Positions 15,951 through 22,979 of a DNA stretch of 42,278 bases are shown one piece after another. The notes below the pieces were generated by a model. That model saw nothing but the letters and a program-made list of their open reading frames with translations. It made no database searches and was not told the origin of the DNA. The DNA comes from a virus. The stretch covers positions 1 through 42,278 of IMG/VR virus record IMGVR_UViG_3300024343_000029. One strand, 5' to 3'. Made by a program: the position numbers and the translations under genes. Every line of letters starts with the position of its first letter. Position 1 is the first letter of the stretch.

Positions 15951-16172
15951 ATGGTAGAAAAAGTAAATGACAACTGGGATCTAGCGGGCCAAGGTATTGG
16001 TAACGTAACACACATCCTAGAAGTAGACACAGGCGCAACAACTGTAGAAGCAGCAGTAAAAGCTCTACAAATCACACACGTTGTAGTAGGCATTTCAGGT
16101 AACTTCGTTGCAGTACAAGGTGACGCAACACCAGCAGTAGCAGACGTAGCAGTAGTAGTTACATTCGCATAA
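15951..16172 (+). CDS. Small Val/Ala/Thr-rich protein, monocistronic, probable abundant virion protein
   Basis: A 73-residue protein: a short charged start (MVEKVNDNWDLAGQGIGN), then beta-rich segments with repeated Val, Ala and Thr (ILEVDTGATTVEAAVKALQ, HVVVGISGNFVAVQGD, VADVAVVVTFA). It has no charge-rich membrane flanks, so it is more likely a beta-structured soluble or capsid-surface protein than a membrane protein. It uniquely has its own late box (15894), an AGGAG site and a long-stem terminator (16195), and a narrow codon set dominated by gta, gca and aca, as in highly expressed genes. A decoration or other high-copy virion role is inferred. Confidence 0.6.
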   Translation: MVEKVNDNWDLAGQGIGNVTHILEVDTGATTVEAAVKALQITHVVVGISGNFVAVQGDATPAVADVAVVVTFA

Positions 16173-16194
16173 TAAAAACTATTTTTTAAGTTTT

Positions 16195-16225
16195 AAGGCC
16201 CAGTAGAAATACTGGGTCTTTTTTT
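16195..16225 (+). terminator. Rho-independent terminator
   Basis: An 11-bp stem (16195-16205 with 16210-16220, one G-U) closed by a GAAA tetraloop, then a run of seven T. It lies directly behind the 15951 gene. Confidence 0.93.
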
Positions 16226-16246
16226 GACTTTTTTTCTAAAAAGGTC

Positions 16247-16275
16247 TTGACAAACCAAGACACATTGCTTATATT
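16247..16275 (+). promoter_or_regulatory. Repeated early promoter, copy 3
   Basis: TTGACA (16247-16252), conserved 17-bp spacer, TATATT (16270-16275). The leader can pair GCGT (16286-16289) with ACGC (16303-16306) around AAAAGGA. Its leader type matches the copy at 39965. Confidence 0.88.
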
Positions 16276-16308
16276 AGTATTGTAAGCGTTAGAGAAAAGG
16301 ATACGCAA

Positions 16309-16680
16309 ATGAGAGTAGTAACCGCAGAACGCACCACTGAGCAAAACATTCAGTATTGGGGCGAACAGCAAGACGCACTTGGTTACGAAACTGTGTGGAG
16401 CATCTGGGAATGTTCTGACGTTGATATGCAACTTTTAAAAGATAAGTCATATCGTGTTTACTATCGGTTCTTGGCAGCAGATGCTACTGTTGAACAGATT
16501 ATGAACGGCACTGCGGAAGAGATTGAAGTCCGTGCTGTTGCTATGGGTGGCAGTGTTCGTGACCTGTGGGCAGCGGCAGAATCTTGCTTCCAACAAGCAA
16601 AGAAACTTGGTGATTGGCACAAGTTTATTGAGAACTTTGAAGCCACTGACGAAGGTTTTGAGATGGTTATGGGATCGTAA
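16309..16680 (+). CDS. Early hypothetical protein (123 residues)
   Basis: Monocistronic behind early promoter copy 3. Acidic alpha/beta protein; an N-terminal helix (EQNIQYWGEQQDALGYETVW) is followed by a strand rich in Tyr (SYRVYYRFLAADATVEQIM) and a helical C-terminus (RDLWAAAESCFQQAKKLGDW). No family recognised. The next promoter starts about 30 bases after the stop. Confidence 0.58.
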   Translation: MRVVTAERTTEQNIQYWGEQQDALGYETVWSIWECSDVDMQLLKDKSYRVYYRFLAADATVEQIMNGTAEEIEVRAVAMGGSVRDLWAAAESCFQQAKKLGDWHKFIENFEATDEGFEMVMGS

Positions 16681-16708
16681 CTTTTTTCAAAAAAAGTGAA
16701 GATAGTTG

Positions 16709-16737
16709 TTGACAACCAAGGCATCTTACTGTAGAGT
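16709..16737 (+). promoter_or_regulatory. Early promoter, variant
   Basis: TTGACA (16709-16714), 17 bp beginning ACCAAGGCATCTT (related to the repeated cassette), TAGAGT (16732-16737). Confidence 0.7.
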
Positions 16738-16769
16738 ATAAGAGTAAGTTAAGAAAACTGGAGAAGAAG

Positions 16770-17099
16770 ATGAAAGTTACTGTTCAGCACATCAACCAAG
16801 ATCGCGACACTGGCAATGTTCTTGGGTTTGATAATGTCGCAGAAGTTAATGTGTGGCACACTGAGGACATTGACGAAGCACTTGAATATGCTTACCGCTA
16901 CACCAACAACGTTGATGGCTCGTGGAGTATGAAGATTGGTTCTGATGCCAACGACGATGTAACTGTTCTTGCTCCGCTCCCAGTTGTCAATGGTCGCACT
17001 TACGGGCTGCGTAGCACTTCAATGTTTGACTGTATGGTAGTGAACGGCAAGACCTACAAAGTCGCAATGATTGGATTTACAGAAGTGGAGAAAGTCTAA
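16770..17099 (+). CDS. Early hypothetical protein (109 residues)
   Basis: First gene of a four-gene early unit. Beta-rich and acidic: TVQHINQDRDTGNVLGFDNV, a helix EDIDEALEYAYRYTNN, then strands ending NGKTYKVAMIGFTEVEKV. No family recognised. A GGAGAAG ribosome site is present. The stop overlaps the next start (TAATG). Confidence 0.58.
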   Translation: MKVTVQHINQDRDTGNVLGFDNVAEVNVWHTEDIDEALEYAYRYTNNVDGSWSMKIGSDANDDVTVLAPLPVVNGRTYGLRSTSMFDCMVVNGKTYKVAMIGFTEVEKV

Positions 17100-17233
17100 T
17101 GGATCGTTTGACCGAGAAACGCATTGACAATGTGCAGCGAGTGTTGTATAACACTCGTAGAGGCACTTGGGCGCATACTTACTGGACTCAAGTGCTACAA
17201 GCGCTGATTCGTAAACTTAACCGAGAGATCTAA
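17099..17233 (+). CDS. Small basic protein (44 residues)
   Basis: A short open frame coupled by TAATG to the upstream gene and directly abutting the lipoprotein ATG at 17234. The product is basic and helical (RLTEKRIDNVQRVLYNTRRG; WTQVLQALIRKLNREI). The tight packing on both sides supports it being a real gene. Function unknown; it could bind nucleic acid or membrane surface. Confidence 0.55.
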   Translation: MDRLTEKRIDNVQRVLYNTRRGTWAHTYWTQVLQALIRKLNREI

Positions 17234-17719
17234 ATGCTACGTTATCTACTACTCATCCCTGCCGTTGCCACTGTAAGCGCATGTGTGCAAAATCAGCCCG
17301 CACAGGTGCTGTATCCTACCACACAATGCCAGACAGTCCAAGCCCCTGTATATGGTGTGCTGGATCGCCCTTCTAGTGATGGTGAAGTTGCTGCTGGTGC
17401 AATTATTGGCGGTGTTATTGGCAATCAGATCAGCGATCACGATGATGGTGCTACACTTGTTGGTGCGCTAATTGGTGGCGCTCTTGTAAGTAACAGTAGA
17501 CAACAAGAGCAAATTGTTGTAGGGTATCAAGATCAGGTAGTATGTCAGGAAACTTATGTTCCTAGACCTGTTAAACAACCAACACAACAATGCAGTTGGC
17601 AACTATACGATCCTCGAATTACACAATGGGCAAACGAACAGTTGCGTAAAGAATATACCCCCGATCAACTGGTTAAAATGGGATTTCAAAACCAATGGAC
17701 ATGCGTAGAGAATCACTAA
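17234..17719 (+). CDS. Glycine-zipper lipoprotein (17-kDa antigen type)
   Basis: A 161-residue protein. The lipoprotein signal peptide MLRYLLLIPAVATVSAC has a VSAC lipobox (Cys17). Residues about 51-83 contain two glycine-zipper stretches (AAGAIIGGVIGNQI and GALIGGALV), as in the 2TM glycine-zipper domain of rickettsial 17-kDa antigen and SlyB-like outer-membrane lipoproteins. The C-terminal part holds paired cysteines and QCSWQLYDPRITQWANEQ. The protein probably inserts in the outer membrane or peptidoglycan interface. As phage cargo it may modify the envelope; alphaproteobacterial origin is plausible. Confidence 0.7.
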   Translation: MLRYLLLIPAVATVSACVQNQPAQVLYPTTQCQTVQAPVYGVLDRPSSDGEVAAGAIIGGVIGNQISDHDDGATLVGALIGGALVSNSRQQEQIVVGYQDQVVCQETYVPRPVKQPTQQCSWQLYDPRITQWANEQLRKEYTPDQLVKMGFQNQWTCVENH

Positions 17720-17871
17720 TCCAAGCAATTGGAATGACGGAACAAGATGCAGCAGAATACTCCACTGACTTCTTGTTTCAAACTTATGTAGAACTATACG
17801 AGTTTCACAAAACTACAGATGATGCGATTGAACAGATGCTGGAGGTATCTTACTTCAAAACGCTAGAATAA
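17695..17871 (+). CDS. Hypothetical 58-residue protein
   Basis: An open frame overlapping the lipoprotein 3' end. ATG 17695 has GGGA 11 bases upstream; 17701 is an alternative ATG two codons later. The sequence is acidic and helical (REESL-like start, EQDAAEYSTDFLFQTYVELY, DDAIEQMLEVSYFKTLE). The stop lies inside a late-box-like AATAAATA. No family recognised. Confidence 0.5.
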   Translation: MDMRRESLIQAIGMTEQDAAEYSTDFLFQTYVELYEFHKTTDDAIEQMLEVSYFKTLE

Positions 17872-17874
17872 ATA
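17867..17874 (+). promoter_or_regulatory. T4-type late promoter box, 5 nt before an ATG
   Basis: AATAAATA overlaps the upstream stop codon and ends 5 nt before ATG 17880. No Shine-Dalgarno precedes that ATG (the nearest GGAGG is over 30 nt away). Same geometry as at 2613 and 39523. Confidence 0.45.
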
Positions 17875-17879
17875 ATTAT

Positions 17880-18596
17880 ATGAAAACAGCATACCTTTTT
17901 GATGTTGACGGGACACTTACTCCTAGTAGACAACATATAGATCCAGAATTTAAAGAGTATATGATAGCGTTCGCTAAAACGCATGACGTATACATCGTTA
18001 CTGGAAGTGATAAACCTAAAACTGTTGAGCAGATTGATGAAGATCTGTACAACAGTGCCATTCGTGCCTACAATTGTGGCGGGAATGATGTGTGGGTGGG
18101 CGAAGATAATATCTACACTGATCCCTGGACCTTACCCGAAGAACCCTGGAAGTTTTTAGAGGCACGACTAATCCACAGCTCTTGGGGACAAAAGACTGGG
18201 AACCACTTTGATGTGCGGCCAGGTATGATAAACTTCAGTATACTTGGGCGCAATGCTACACTAGAACAACGTCATGCTTATGTAGAGCATGACAAGAGTA
18301 CGCAGGAACGCAGACTGATAGCTGATGAATTCAACAGTTATTTTGGTGACAAATACGATATTGAAGGGACTCTTGGCGGTGAGACTGGTATAGATATAGC
18401 GGCTCGTGGCAAAGATAAGGGACAAATTCTAAAAGACTTTGACAAGTATGATGAAGTTGTATTCTTTGGTGATCGTACAGAACCGGGTGGAAATGATTAC
18501 GCTCTAGCCAAACTTATAATTGAAGCTGGACGCGGCGCTGTTTTTCAAGTTGATCACTGGGTTACCACCTATAAAACATTATTGAATATTGAATAA
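17880..18596 (+). CDS. HAD phosphatase resembling eukaryote-type phosphomannomutase
   Basis: A 238-residue HAD-superfamily protein. Motif I is LFDVDGTLT (Asp8 nucleophile, Asp10). A cap domain contains PGMINFSILGRNATLEQR, matching the GRxxxxEER region that binds the sugar phosphate in PMM1/PMM2-type enzymes. The C-terminal core has ARGKDKGQIL (motif III Lys) and VVFFGDRTEPGGNDYAL (motif IV), nearly the PMM signature FFGDKTxPGGND. Length is close to human PMM (246). Likely activity: mannose-6-P to mannose-1-P conversion or sugar-phosphate hydrolysis, feeding GDP-mannose-type glycan synthesis. It lacks a ribosome site and sits behind a late box. Confidence 0.75.
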   Translation: MKTAYLFDVDGTLTPSRQHIDPEFKEYMIAFAKTHDVYIVTGSDKPKTVEQIDEDLYNSAIRAYNCGGNDVWVGEDNIYTDPWTLPEEPWKFLEARLIHSSWGQKTGNHFDVRPGMINFSILGRNATLEQRHAYVEHDKSTQERRLIADEFNSYFGDKYDIEGTLGGETGIDIAARGKDKGQILKDFDKYDEVVFFGDRTEPGGNDYALAKLIIEAGRGAVFQVDHWVTTYKTLLNIE

Positions 18597-18601
18597 TTAT
18601 C

Positions 18602-18630
18602 TTGACAGTTAAGCTGTAACATGTTATGGT
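18602..18630 (+). promoter_or_regulatory. Sigma-70-type promoter upstream of lysin
   Basis: TTGACA (18602-18607), 17 bp, TATGGT (18625-18630). The leader shares AACGGAGATA with the early cassette family; the ATG is at 18666. Confidence 0.65.
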
Positions 18631-18665
18631 TAAATACGTGCTACAAGTAACGGAGATAAGACAGT

Positions 18666-19346
18666 ATGTTCAAAAGATCAGGCACTATCCTGGCCTTTGG
18701 AATGAATGCCATTATTCTAACGACATTGGTGGCCATTTCAAATGGTATGGCGTCCCCCACGCCACAACAAGAAATTATGGAGTTAGCATCCATAAATGAC
18801 CAACAAGTAATAGTACTCAAAGAGATAGTTACTGTTGAAACGGAAGTTGTCAAACTAGTCAGCGATGCTGATGACCCTAGACTAGAAGAAGCTAGAAACA
18901 GATTTTTAGCTAATCCAAATGACTACAGTGATGAGTTTTGTTTAGCACAAAACATTTACTTTGAAGCAAGCATTGACAACTTAGCTGGTATGGCCGCTGT
19001 TGCCAACACAGTATTAAATCGTGTCGAGGACAGCAGCTACCCTGACAGTATCTGCGGTGTTATTCATCAAGGACAACGGGATAGTGCTGGCAACATGGTT
19101 CGTAACAGATGTCAATTTAGTTGGTACTGTGACGGCAAAAGTGATCGTATTCCTGAAAGTGAAGCCTGGGAGCAGGCAAAACTAGTTGCATGGAATATGC
19201 TGCACACTGACCTATATCGTGGGCTTGCGGAAGGCGCTACCCACTACCATGCCACATATGTAGATCCATACTGGGCAGCCAGTAATGACATGGTGGAAGT
19301 AGGTCAGATTGGTAAACACATTTTTTATAGATATGAACGTTCTTAA
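18666..19346 (+). CDS. SleB/CwlJ-type cell wall hydrolase (probable endolysin)
   Basis: A 226-residue protein. Residues about 9-29 form a hydrophobic signal or signal-anchor segment (LAFGMNAIILTTLVAISNGM), so it may be exported via Sec. The Hydrolase_2 domain spans about 95-225: LAQNIYFEASIDNLAGMAAV (catalytic Glu), VANTVLNRV, YPDSICGVIHQ, RCQFSWYCDG and THYHATYVDPYW. These motifs are typical of SleB/CwlJ peptidoglycan hydrolases, used as lysins by several phages of alphaproteobacteria. A charged Glu/Val segment links anchor and domain. It has its own promoter; lysis timing could involve membrane-anchored release. Confidence 0.82.
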   Translation: MFKRSGTILAFGMNAIILTTLVAISNGMASPTPQQEIMELASINDQQVIVLKEIVTVETEVVKLVSDADDPRLEEARNRFLANPNDYSDEFCLAQNIYFEASIDNLAGMAAVANTVLNRVEDSSYPDSICGVIHQGQRDSAGNMVRNRCQFSWYCDGKSDRIPESEAWEQAKLVAWNMLHTDLYRGLAEGATHYHATYVDPYWAASNDMVEVGQIGKHIFYRYERS

Positions 19347-20076
19347 TAAAGACCAAATTATAAAATCAGATTGGTTTACTGAATTCCACATTGGAAATGA
19401 CGCACCTGGTGTGCGTCATTTTCGTGATGATGGTGAAGTCAGAATTTGGGAACACAATCAGAATAAAGCACGTGATCTGGGATGGACTGCCGACAATGTC
19501 ACCTATCATTTTAATGATATGGGATACCGCGGTGGCATAAGTCCAGGGCACGGCGTTCCTGCAGGATTTGGATGTAGTTGTACTTTTGGCACGGGGGTTG
19601 ACGAACGTCATCACTGGCCTGGAATAATGGGCATTGCTAATTGCGGACAACCAGGCAGCAGCAATGACAAGATAGCACGACTAGCAGTTAGTTACATTAA
19701 CACATATAAACCAAGAGAGATATTCATTTGCTGGACATATCCGCAACGCCGTGAATGGGTTGACGAGTTTGGTAATGTTATTGGGTTTAAAAACGTTACT
19801 GCCGCTGAAGCAGCAGGGATGATAGCACAAAAATTTGTAAGCTGGGATAACGCACATTTGTACTTACAAAATGAGTTGTGGGACGAATACAACTATACAA
19901 AAAATGTCTTGTTTGTTGAAAGTTATTGTACCGCTAATGATGTTAAACTATACTATACAAGTATGCTAGAACAAGATCACACACGTTATCCTTATAGTAG
20001 AGATCTTAACCATCCGGGCCCACTGTGGCATATAAATGTTGCTGCACTTTTTCAGGACCTGAGTTATGGAAATTAA
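19333..20076 (+). CDS. SGNH/GDSL-hydrolase-like protein
   Basis: A 247-residue protein whose start (MNVLNKDQI) lies inside the lysin 3' end. Block I is GFGCSCTFGTGVDERHHWP: the nucleophile position of typical G-C-S-F-T/S is CSC here, with the Ser retained. Block II/III are GQPGSSNDKIARLA (G-x-N-type). The C-terminus has LNHPGPLWHINVAALF, the block V His region. These fit SGNH esterases acting on acetylated or acylated glycans, but the HxxP geometry is modified. It is the first of four SGNH-like genes in the window. Confidence 0.6.
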   Translation: MNVLNKDQIIKSDWFTEFHIGNDAPGVRHFRDDGEVRIWEHNQNKARDLGWTADNVTYHFNDMGYRGGISPGHGVPAGFGCSCTFGTGVDERHHWPGIMGIANCGQPGSSNDKIARLAVSYINTYKPREIFICWTYPQRREWVDEFGNVIGFKNVTAAEAAGMIAQKFVSWDNAHLYLQNELWDEYNYTKNVLFVESYCTANDVKLYYTSMLEQDHTRYPYSRDLNHPGPLWHINVAALFQDLSYGN

Positions 20077-20743
20077 CACTGGCGTATTGGACCGCTGGAT
20101 GGAAAATCATCGTAAGTTAGGTGGTCATGTGTTCCTTGTTCACGACACATATGCACTAGTTGGATCTCCTGAACAATACGTAACAAACCTATACGATAGT
20201 TTTCGTCAACTCTCCTTTGAAACAGTGAATGAATTTGTAGCAGCAGGTGTTACTGATAACACTATGCAACATCGTGACATCTTAGAAGATGCCAGTAAAA
20301 TACACTATCTAAGACAGCAGATAAGGGCTGGTAAGTTAGCGTTTCGTCCGCAGCTACTACACGAACCTTGGCGCAAACGCTGGCGTGTACATCCTGGTAG
20401 CGGACGTTATGCGGCTATGTGGATGGAAAATCCAACGGATTGGTTGCGTAGCATTTACATTTATTTTAACGAGCCTGGATTTGAGATGCCGACAGGTGCT
20501 ACGGCAATAGACTTGCGCAATCCCGCTGCCTTTATCAATGCTATAACTTTAACCGCGTCTGATATAGACTTTACTACTCACACTGCGTTCGAGCGTTCTG
20601 ACAGAGACACTGAGTGGCACCCTAATATTACAACTGATAAAGACTGGCAATTCTTGCGTTATAGCGAAGGCGAACATTTTCTTAACTATAAACAAGCATG
20701 GCGAGATACAGCCGTAGACTTGTGGTTGTCATTGAATAGATAA
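20066..20743 (+). CDS. Hypothetical 225-residue protein
   Basis: Overlaps the upstream SGNH-like gene by 11 bases. Soluble, rich in Trp, Arg and His: notable segments are GGHVFLVHDTYALVGSPEQY, HEPWRKRWRVHPGSGRYAAM and ENPTDWLRSIYIYFNEPGF. The paired short-overlap arrangement suggests it works with the upstream gene. No family recognised. Its last 15 bases overlap the tail of the convergent oxygenase gene, and no terminator is visible between them. Confidence 0.5.
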   Translation: MEINTGVLDRWMENHRKLGGHVFLVHDTYALVGSPEQYVTNLYDSFRQLSFETVNEFVAAGVTDNTMQHRDILEDASKIHYLRQQIRAGKLAFRPQLLHEPWRKRWRVHPGSGRYAAMWMENPTDWLRSIYIYFNEPGFEMPTGATAIDLRNPAAFINAITLTASDIDFTTHTAFERSDRDTEWHPNITTDKDWQFLRYSEGEHFLNYKQAWRDTAVDLWLSLNR

Positions 20744-21376
20744 GTTACTGGACACATATGCATACATATCCCAGCAAATTTCAGCATTAATAACTAACCA
20801 TAAACTATGTCTATCTGGATTAGTAAACGCATTGAAAAGGGTATGTTCAAGAGTTGTGTTAATAGCATATAGGCTACCATTATTCCAATTTAATGTTTTA
20901 TCCTCAATCATAAAGCGGAACCATGGTGCTTCTGTATTTGCTAGTGGCATAATAAGCCTAAATGTTTTTTGGGTTGCTTTTTGACTATCGCGATGAGGTG
21001 GAAAATATCCGCCAGGAGGAACCCTTAGAATATGTGTACGATTTATCCATGGAAGTATAGGATCAAGTAATTCTTGTAAGTCTGTACACGCATGGTATAC
21101 TGGGGTAGGAACAACAAAGTCACTCTCATTCCAGTTTGTTCCGTGTGTGTTATTCCACTCTAATAGACTACTAATAGCTGGGCCAGGTTTGTTGACGCCA
21201 TCTTCGTTAAGTATACACAATCCTTGGCGAGGTATCCAATGTTTAAACTCATTGTATTGATACCATTTGTCGTCAAACTGTTTTAGATCATTAAGTAATC
21301 TAGTTGTGTTGACAGTCTTACTAATGCGTATTTGATTGCCAAATTGAAATATGCTCTGGGCTGTTACTTCTTCCAT
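20729..21376 (-). CDS. 2OG-Fe(II) oxygenase, aspartyl/asparaginyl beta-hydroxylase-like
   Basis: A 215-residue protein on the minus strand. The facial triad is visible: PPGGYFPPHRDS (His128, Asp130) and LEHTLFNAF (His178), followed by DRHSLWLVIN (Arg189, the likely 2-oxoglutarate ligand). This order fits the double-stranded beta-helix fold of Asp/Asn hydroxylase-like oxygenases. The start at 21376 was chosen for its TGAGGATAAC ribosome site, identical to that of the clamp loader gene; an in-frame upstream ATG at 21418 lacks support. 2OG oxygenases are frequent in marine phages; the substrate is unknown. It needs Fe(II), which fits the nearby iron genes. Confidence 0.68.
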   Translation of the reverse strand: MEEVTAQSIFQFGNQIRISKTVNTTRLLNDLKQFDDKWYQYNEFKHWIPRQGLCILNEDGVNKPGPAISSLLEWNNTHGTNWNESDFVVPTPVYHACTDLQELLDPILPWINRTHILRVPPGGYFPPHRDSQKATQKTFRLIMPLANTEAPWFRFMIEDKTLNWNNGSLYAINTTLEHTLFNAFTNPDRHSLWLVINAEICWDMYAYVSSNLSIQ

Positions 21377-21396
21377 GTTATCCTCATATAACTCTA

Positions 21397-21404
21397 TATA
21401 AATA
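21397..21404 (+). promoter_or_regulatory. Exact T4 late box TATAAATA
   Basis: TATAAATA on the plus strand in the divergent region upstream of queD, 8 bp before the TTGACA of the sigma-70-type promoter. Confidence 0.45.
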
Positions 21405-21411
21405 CTTATGC

Positions 21412-21440
21412 TTGACAAAGCAGCGCATTTATCGTATTAT
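21412..21440 (+). promoter_or_regulatory. Sigma-70-type promoter of queD
   Basis: TTGACA (21412-21417), 17 bp, TATTAT (21435-21440). Confidence 0.72.
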
Positions 21441-21473
21441 GCTACTAAGAGGACTGCAAACGGATCGACCCTC

Positions 21474-21481
21474 TATAAATA
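21474..21481 (+). promoter_or_regulatory. Exact T4 late box TATAAATA upstream of queD
   Basis: TATAAATA, 26 nt before the queD ATG, with an AAGAGG ribosome site between. With the promoter at 21412 this suggests both early and late transcription. Confidence 0.55.
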
Positions 21482-21507
21482 TTCCGCTCCTGTCAAGAGG
21501 TAATATA

Positions 21508-22014
21508 ATGACATCAGTACAACCAGTAACTTACAAGTATGTGAGTACAAAAGAGTATGTTGATGCTTTTCCATGTGCGTATAGACAATGGCGAGCAGAT
21601 TCACACTGTAATACAATCCATGGCTATGCATTTAGTATGAAGTTTTACTTTGGTACAAACCAACTAGATGTTCGCAACTGGGTAGCTGACTACGGCGGCC
21701 TAAAACCACTAAAGAAAACACTTGAAGATCAATTTGATCACACATTGCTAGTAGCAGAAGATGATCCGCACTTGGATATTTATAAAGAACTACAAGCACG
21801 AAAACTAGCAAAACTGACCATTCTACCCAAGCTAGGCTGTGAAGGATTGGCAGACCAGCTTTACAAGTATGTAAACGGGGTGTTTATTCCAGAAGCATTT
21901 GGACAAGCTGAGGCAGAACGTTTGTGGTGTTTCCGTGTGGAAGTACGTGAAACACAGGCTAACATGGCTTATAGAGAAGGCCATCGTGAATGGAACGAAG
22001 ATTTGTTTGAATGA
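21508..22014 (+). CDS. queD: QueD-like 6-carboxytetrahydropterin synthase homologue
   Basis: A 168-residue member of the 6-pyruvoyl/6-carboxy-tetrahydropterin synthase family, which supplies the queuosine/preQ0 pathway. Motifs: FPCAYRQWRADSHCNTIHGY (residues 21-40), with the catalytic Cys34, and QFDHTLL with the Asp-His pair, plus a C-terminal RVEVRETQ Glu. Two usual zinc-binding His positions read Tyr here (AHR to AYR, HGH to HGY), a divergent subfamily pattern. The start at 21508 has an AAGAGG site; the longer frame from 21412 begins inside the promoter. In phages, preQ0 can feed 7-deazaguanine DNA modification; other que/dpd genes are not in this window. Confidence 0.78.
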   Translation: MTSVQPVTYKYVSTKEYVDAFPCAYRQWRADSHCNTIHGYAFSMKFYFGTNQLDVRNWVADYGGLKPLKKTLEDQFDHTLLVAEDDPHLDIYKELQARKLAKLTILPKLGCEGLADQLYKYVNGVFIPEAFGQAEAERLWCFRVEVRETQANMAYREGHREWNEDLFE

Positions 22015-22979
22015 GACTAAAATTCAAAACACGTGAAGAAAAGTTATCTGATCTGGCAGAATTTCTGCCAGACGGAAACTTTATTGCAGTCTTTGGTACT
22101 AGTCACACCAGTGGCATTTGCAAGCGTGGCGATAGTGAAGCAATAGCACATGAAGATATCTGGGCATCTATAGTTGGAAGTGAATTAAATCTGGAAGTTG
22201 TTAATGCAAGTAATCCTGGTAATGATAATGAAACAATCATTCAACAACTAATAGACTTCTTGGATATGCCAGGGGTATTAGAGAGATGCAAGCATATTAT
22301 TTGTGAATTGCGGGTAGCTGAGGGGACAACACGATTTGGCAGGGATCTTTTTGGAAACCTTGAAATATTAAGACGTGCTGAATTCGTACCACAACTAACA
22401 AACAGCTATTTTGGTCCAAAGTTAGAGGCCAGAGACTCTGATGGCGGGTTAGTGGGACACATTACAGTTGCAGACAAATTGTTATCACGACTTACTACTT
22501 CTTTTCTAAAATTAAAAAAGAAGGAACAAATGCAACTTCTCCAATCCATGGTATTGGATGTTAACCAACCAGCGGTTGGTGCGATGCACGATATTGTAAT
22601 GGATATCCTACATAGTTTTTCAAACTACGAAAATGTTTCTATGTTACCGTTTGTTAAAGACTACAATCATATTAGAACTATGAGTGCGTTATGCCGAGCC
22701 CATAACATCGGTTTCAATTGGTTTTGTTGGGATGAACACGCACAGTTTGAAGACCCTACTGAAGAATACAAAGTTGTAAAAAGTGCATTTAAACAAACAA
22801 CTGATGTTTTTGATACAGAGGTTGTTTCGTTGGCAGGGTCAGCACATAAACACTTTGTTAAGTCACTGCCACCTGATGTTAAATTTTCAGATTTTAATTG
22901 CGAGTGCGGTCACCAGAATGAGGGTATGCACAGATTTGTTGCTGATAACATTATTAATAATATCAAGGAAATAGTGTAA
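22011..22979 (+). CDS. SGNH-like protein, tandem paralogue 1
   Basis: A 322-residue protein with block I IAVFGTSHTSGICKRGD (G-x-S-H-T/S, residues about 28-44), block III-like SNPGNDNETIIQQLIDF and a C-terminal block V ECGHQNEGMHRFVADNI (His). Shares block I and C-terminal layout with the next gene, so a tandem duplication with divergence is likely. SGNH proteins usually hydrolyse or transfer O-acyl groups on glycans. Starts at ATGA overlap with queD, so the two are co-expressed. Exact substrate unknown. Confidence 0.55.
   Translation: MRLKFKTREEKLSDLAEFLPDGNFIAVFGTSHTSGICKRGDSEAIAHEDIWASIVGSELNLEVVNASNPGNDNETIIQQLIDFLDMPGVLERCKHIICELRVAEGTTRFGRDLFGNLEILRRAEFVPQLTNSYFGPKLEARDSDGGLVGHITVADKLLSRLTTSFLKLKKKEQMQLLQSMVLDVNQPAVGAMHDIVMDILHSFSNYENVSMLPFVKDYNHIRTMSALCRAHNIGFNWFCWDEHAQFEDPTEEYKVVKSAFKQTTDVFDTEVVSLAGSAHKHFVKSLPPDVKFSDFNCECGHQNEGMHRFVADNIINNIKEIV

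Noticed and set aside
15640-16041. A 133-codon hydrophobic minus-strand frame
   Set aside because: It is antisense to two well-supported plus-strand genes with ribosome sites, and its hydrophobicity is the reflection of AT-rich intergenic and coding DNA.
21412-21507. N-terminal extension of queD from a TTG at 21412
   Set aside because: The TTG is the promoter -35 hexamer, the extension has no family similarity, and ATG 21508 has a proper ribosome site.
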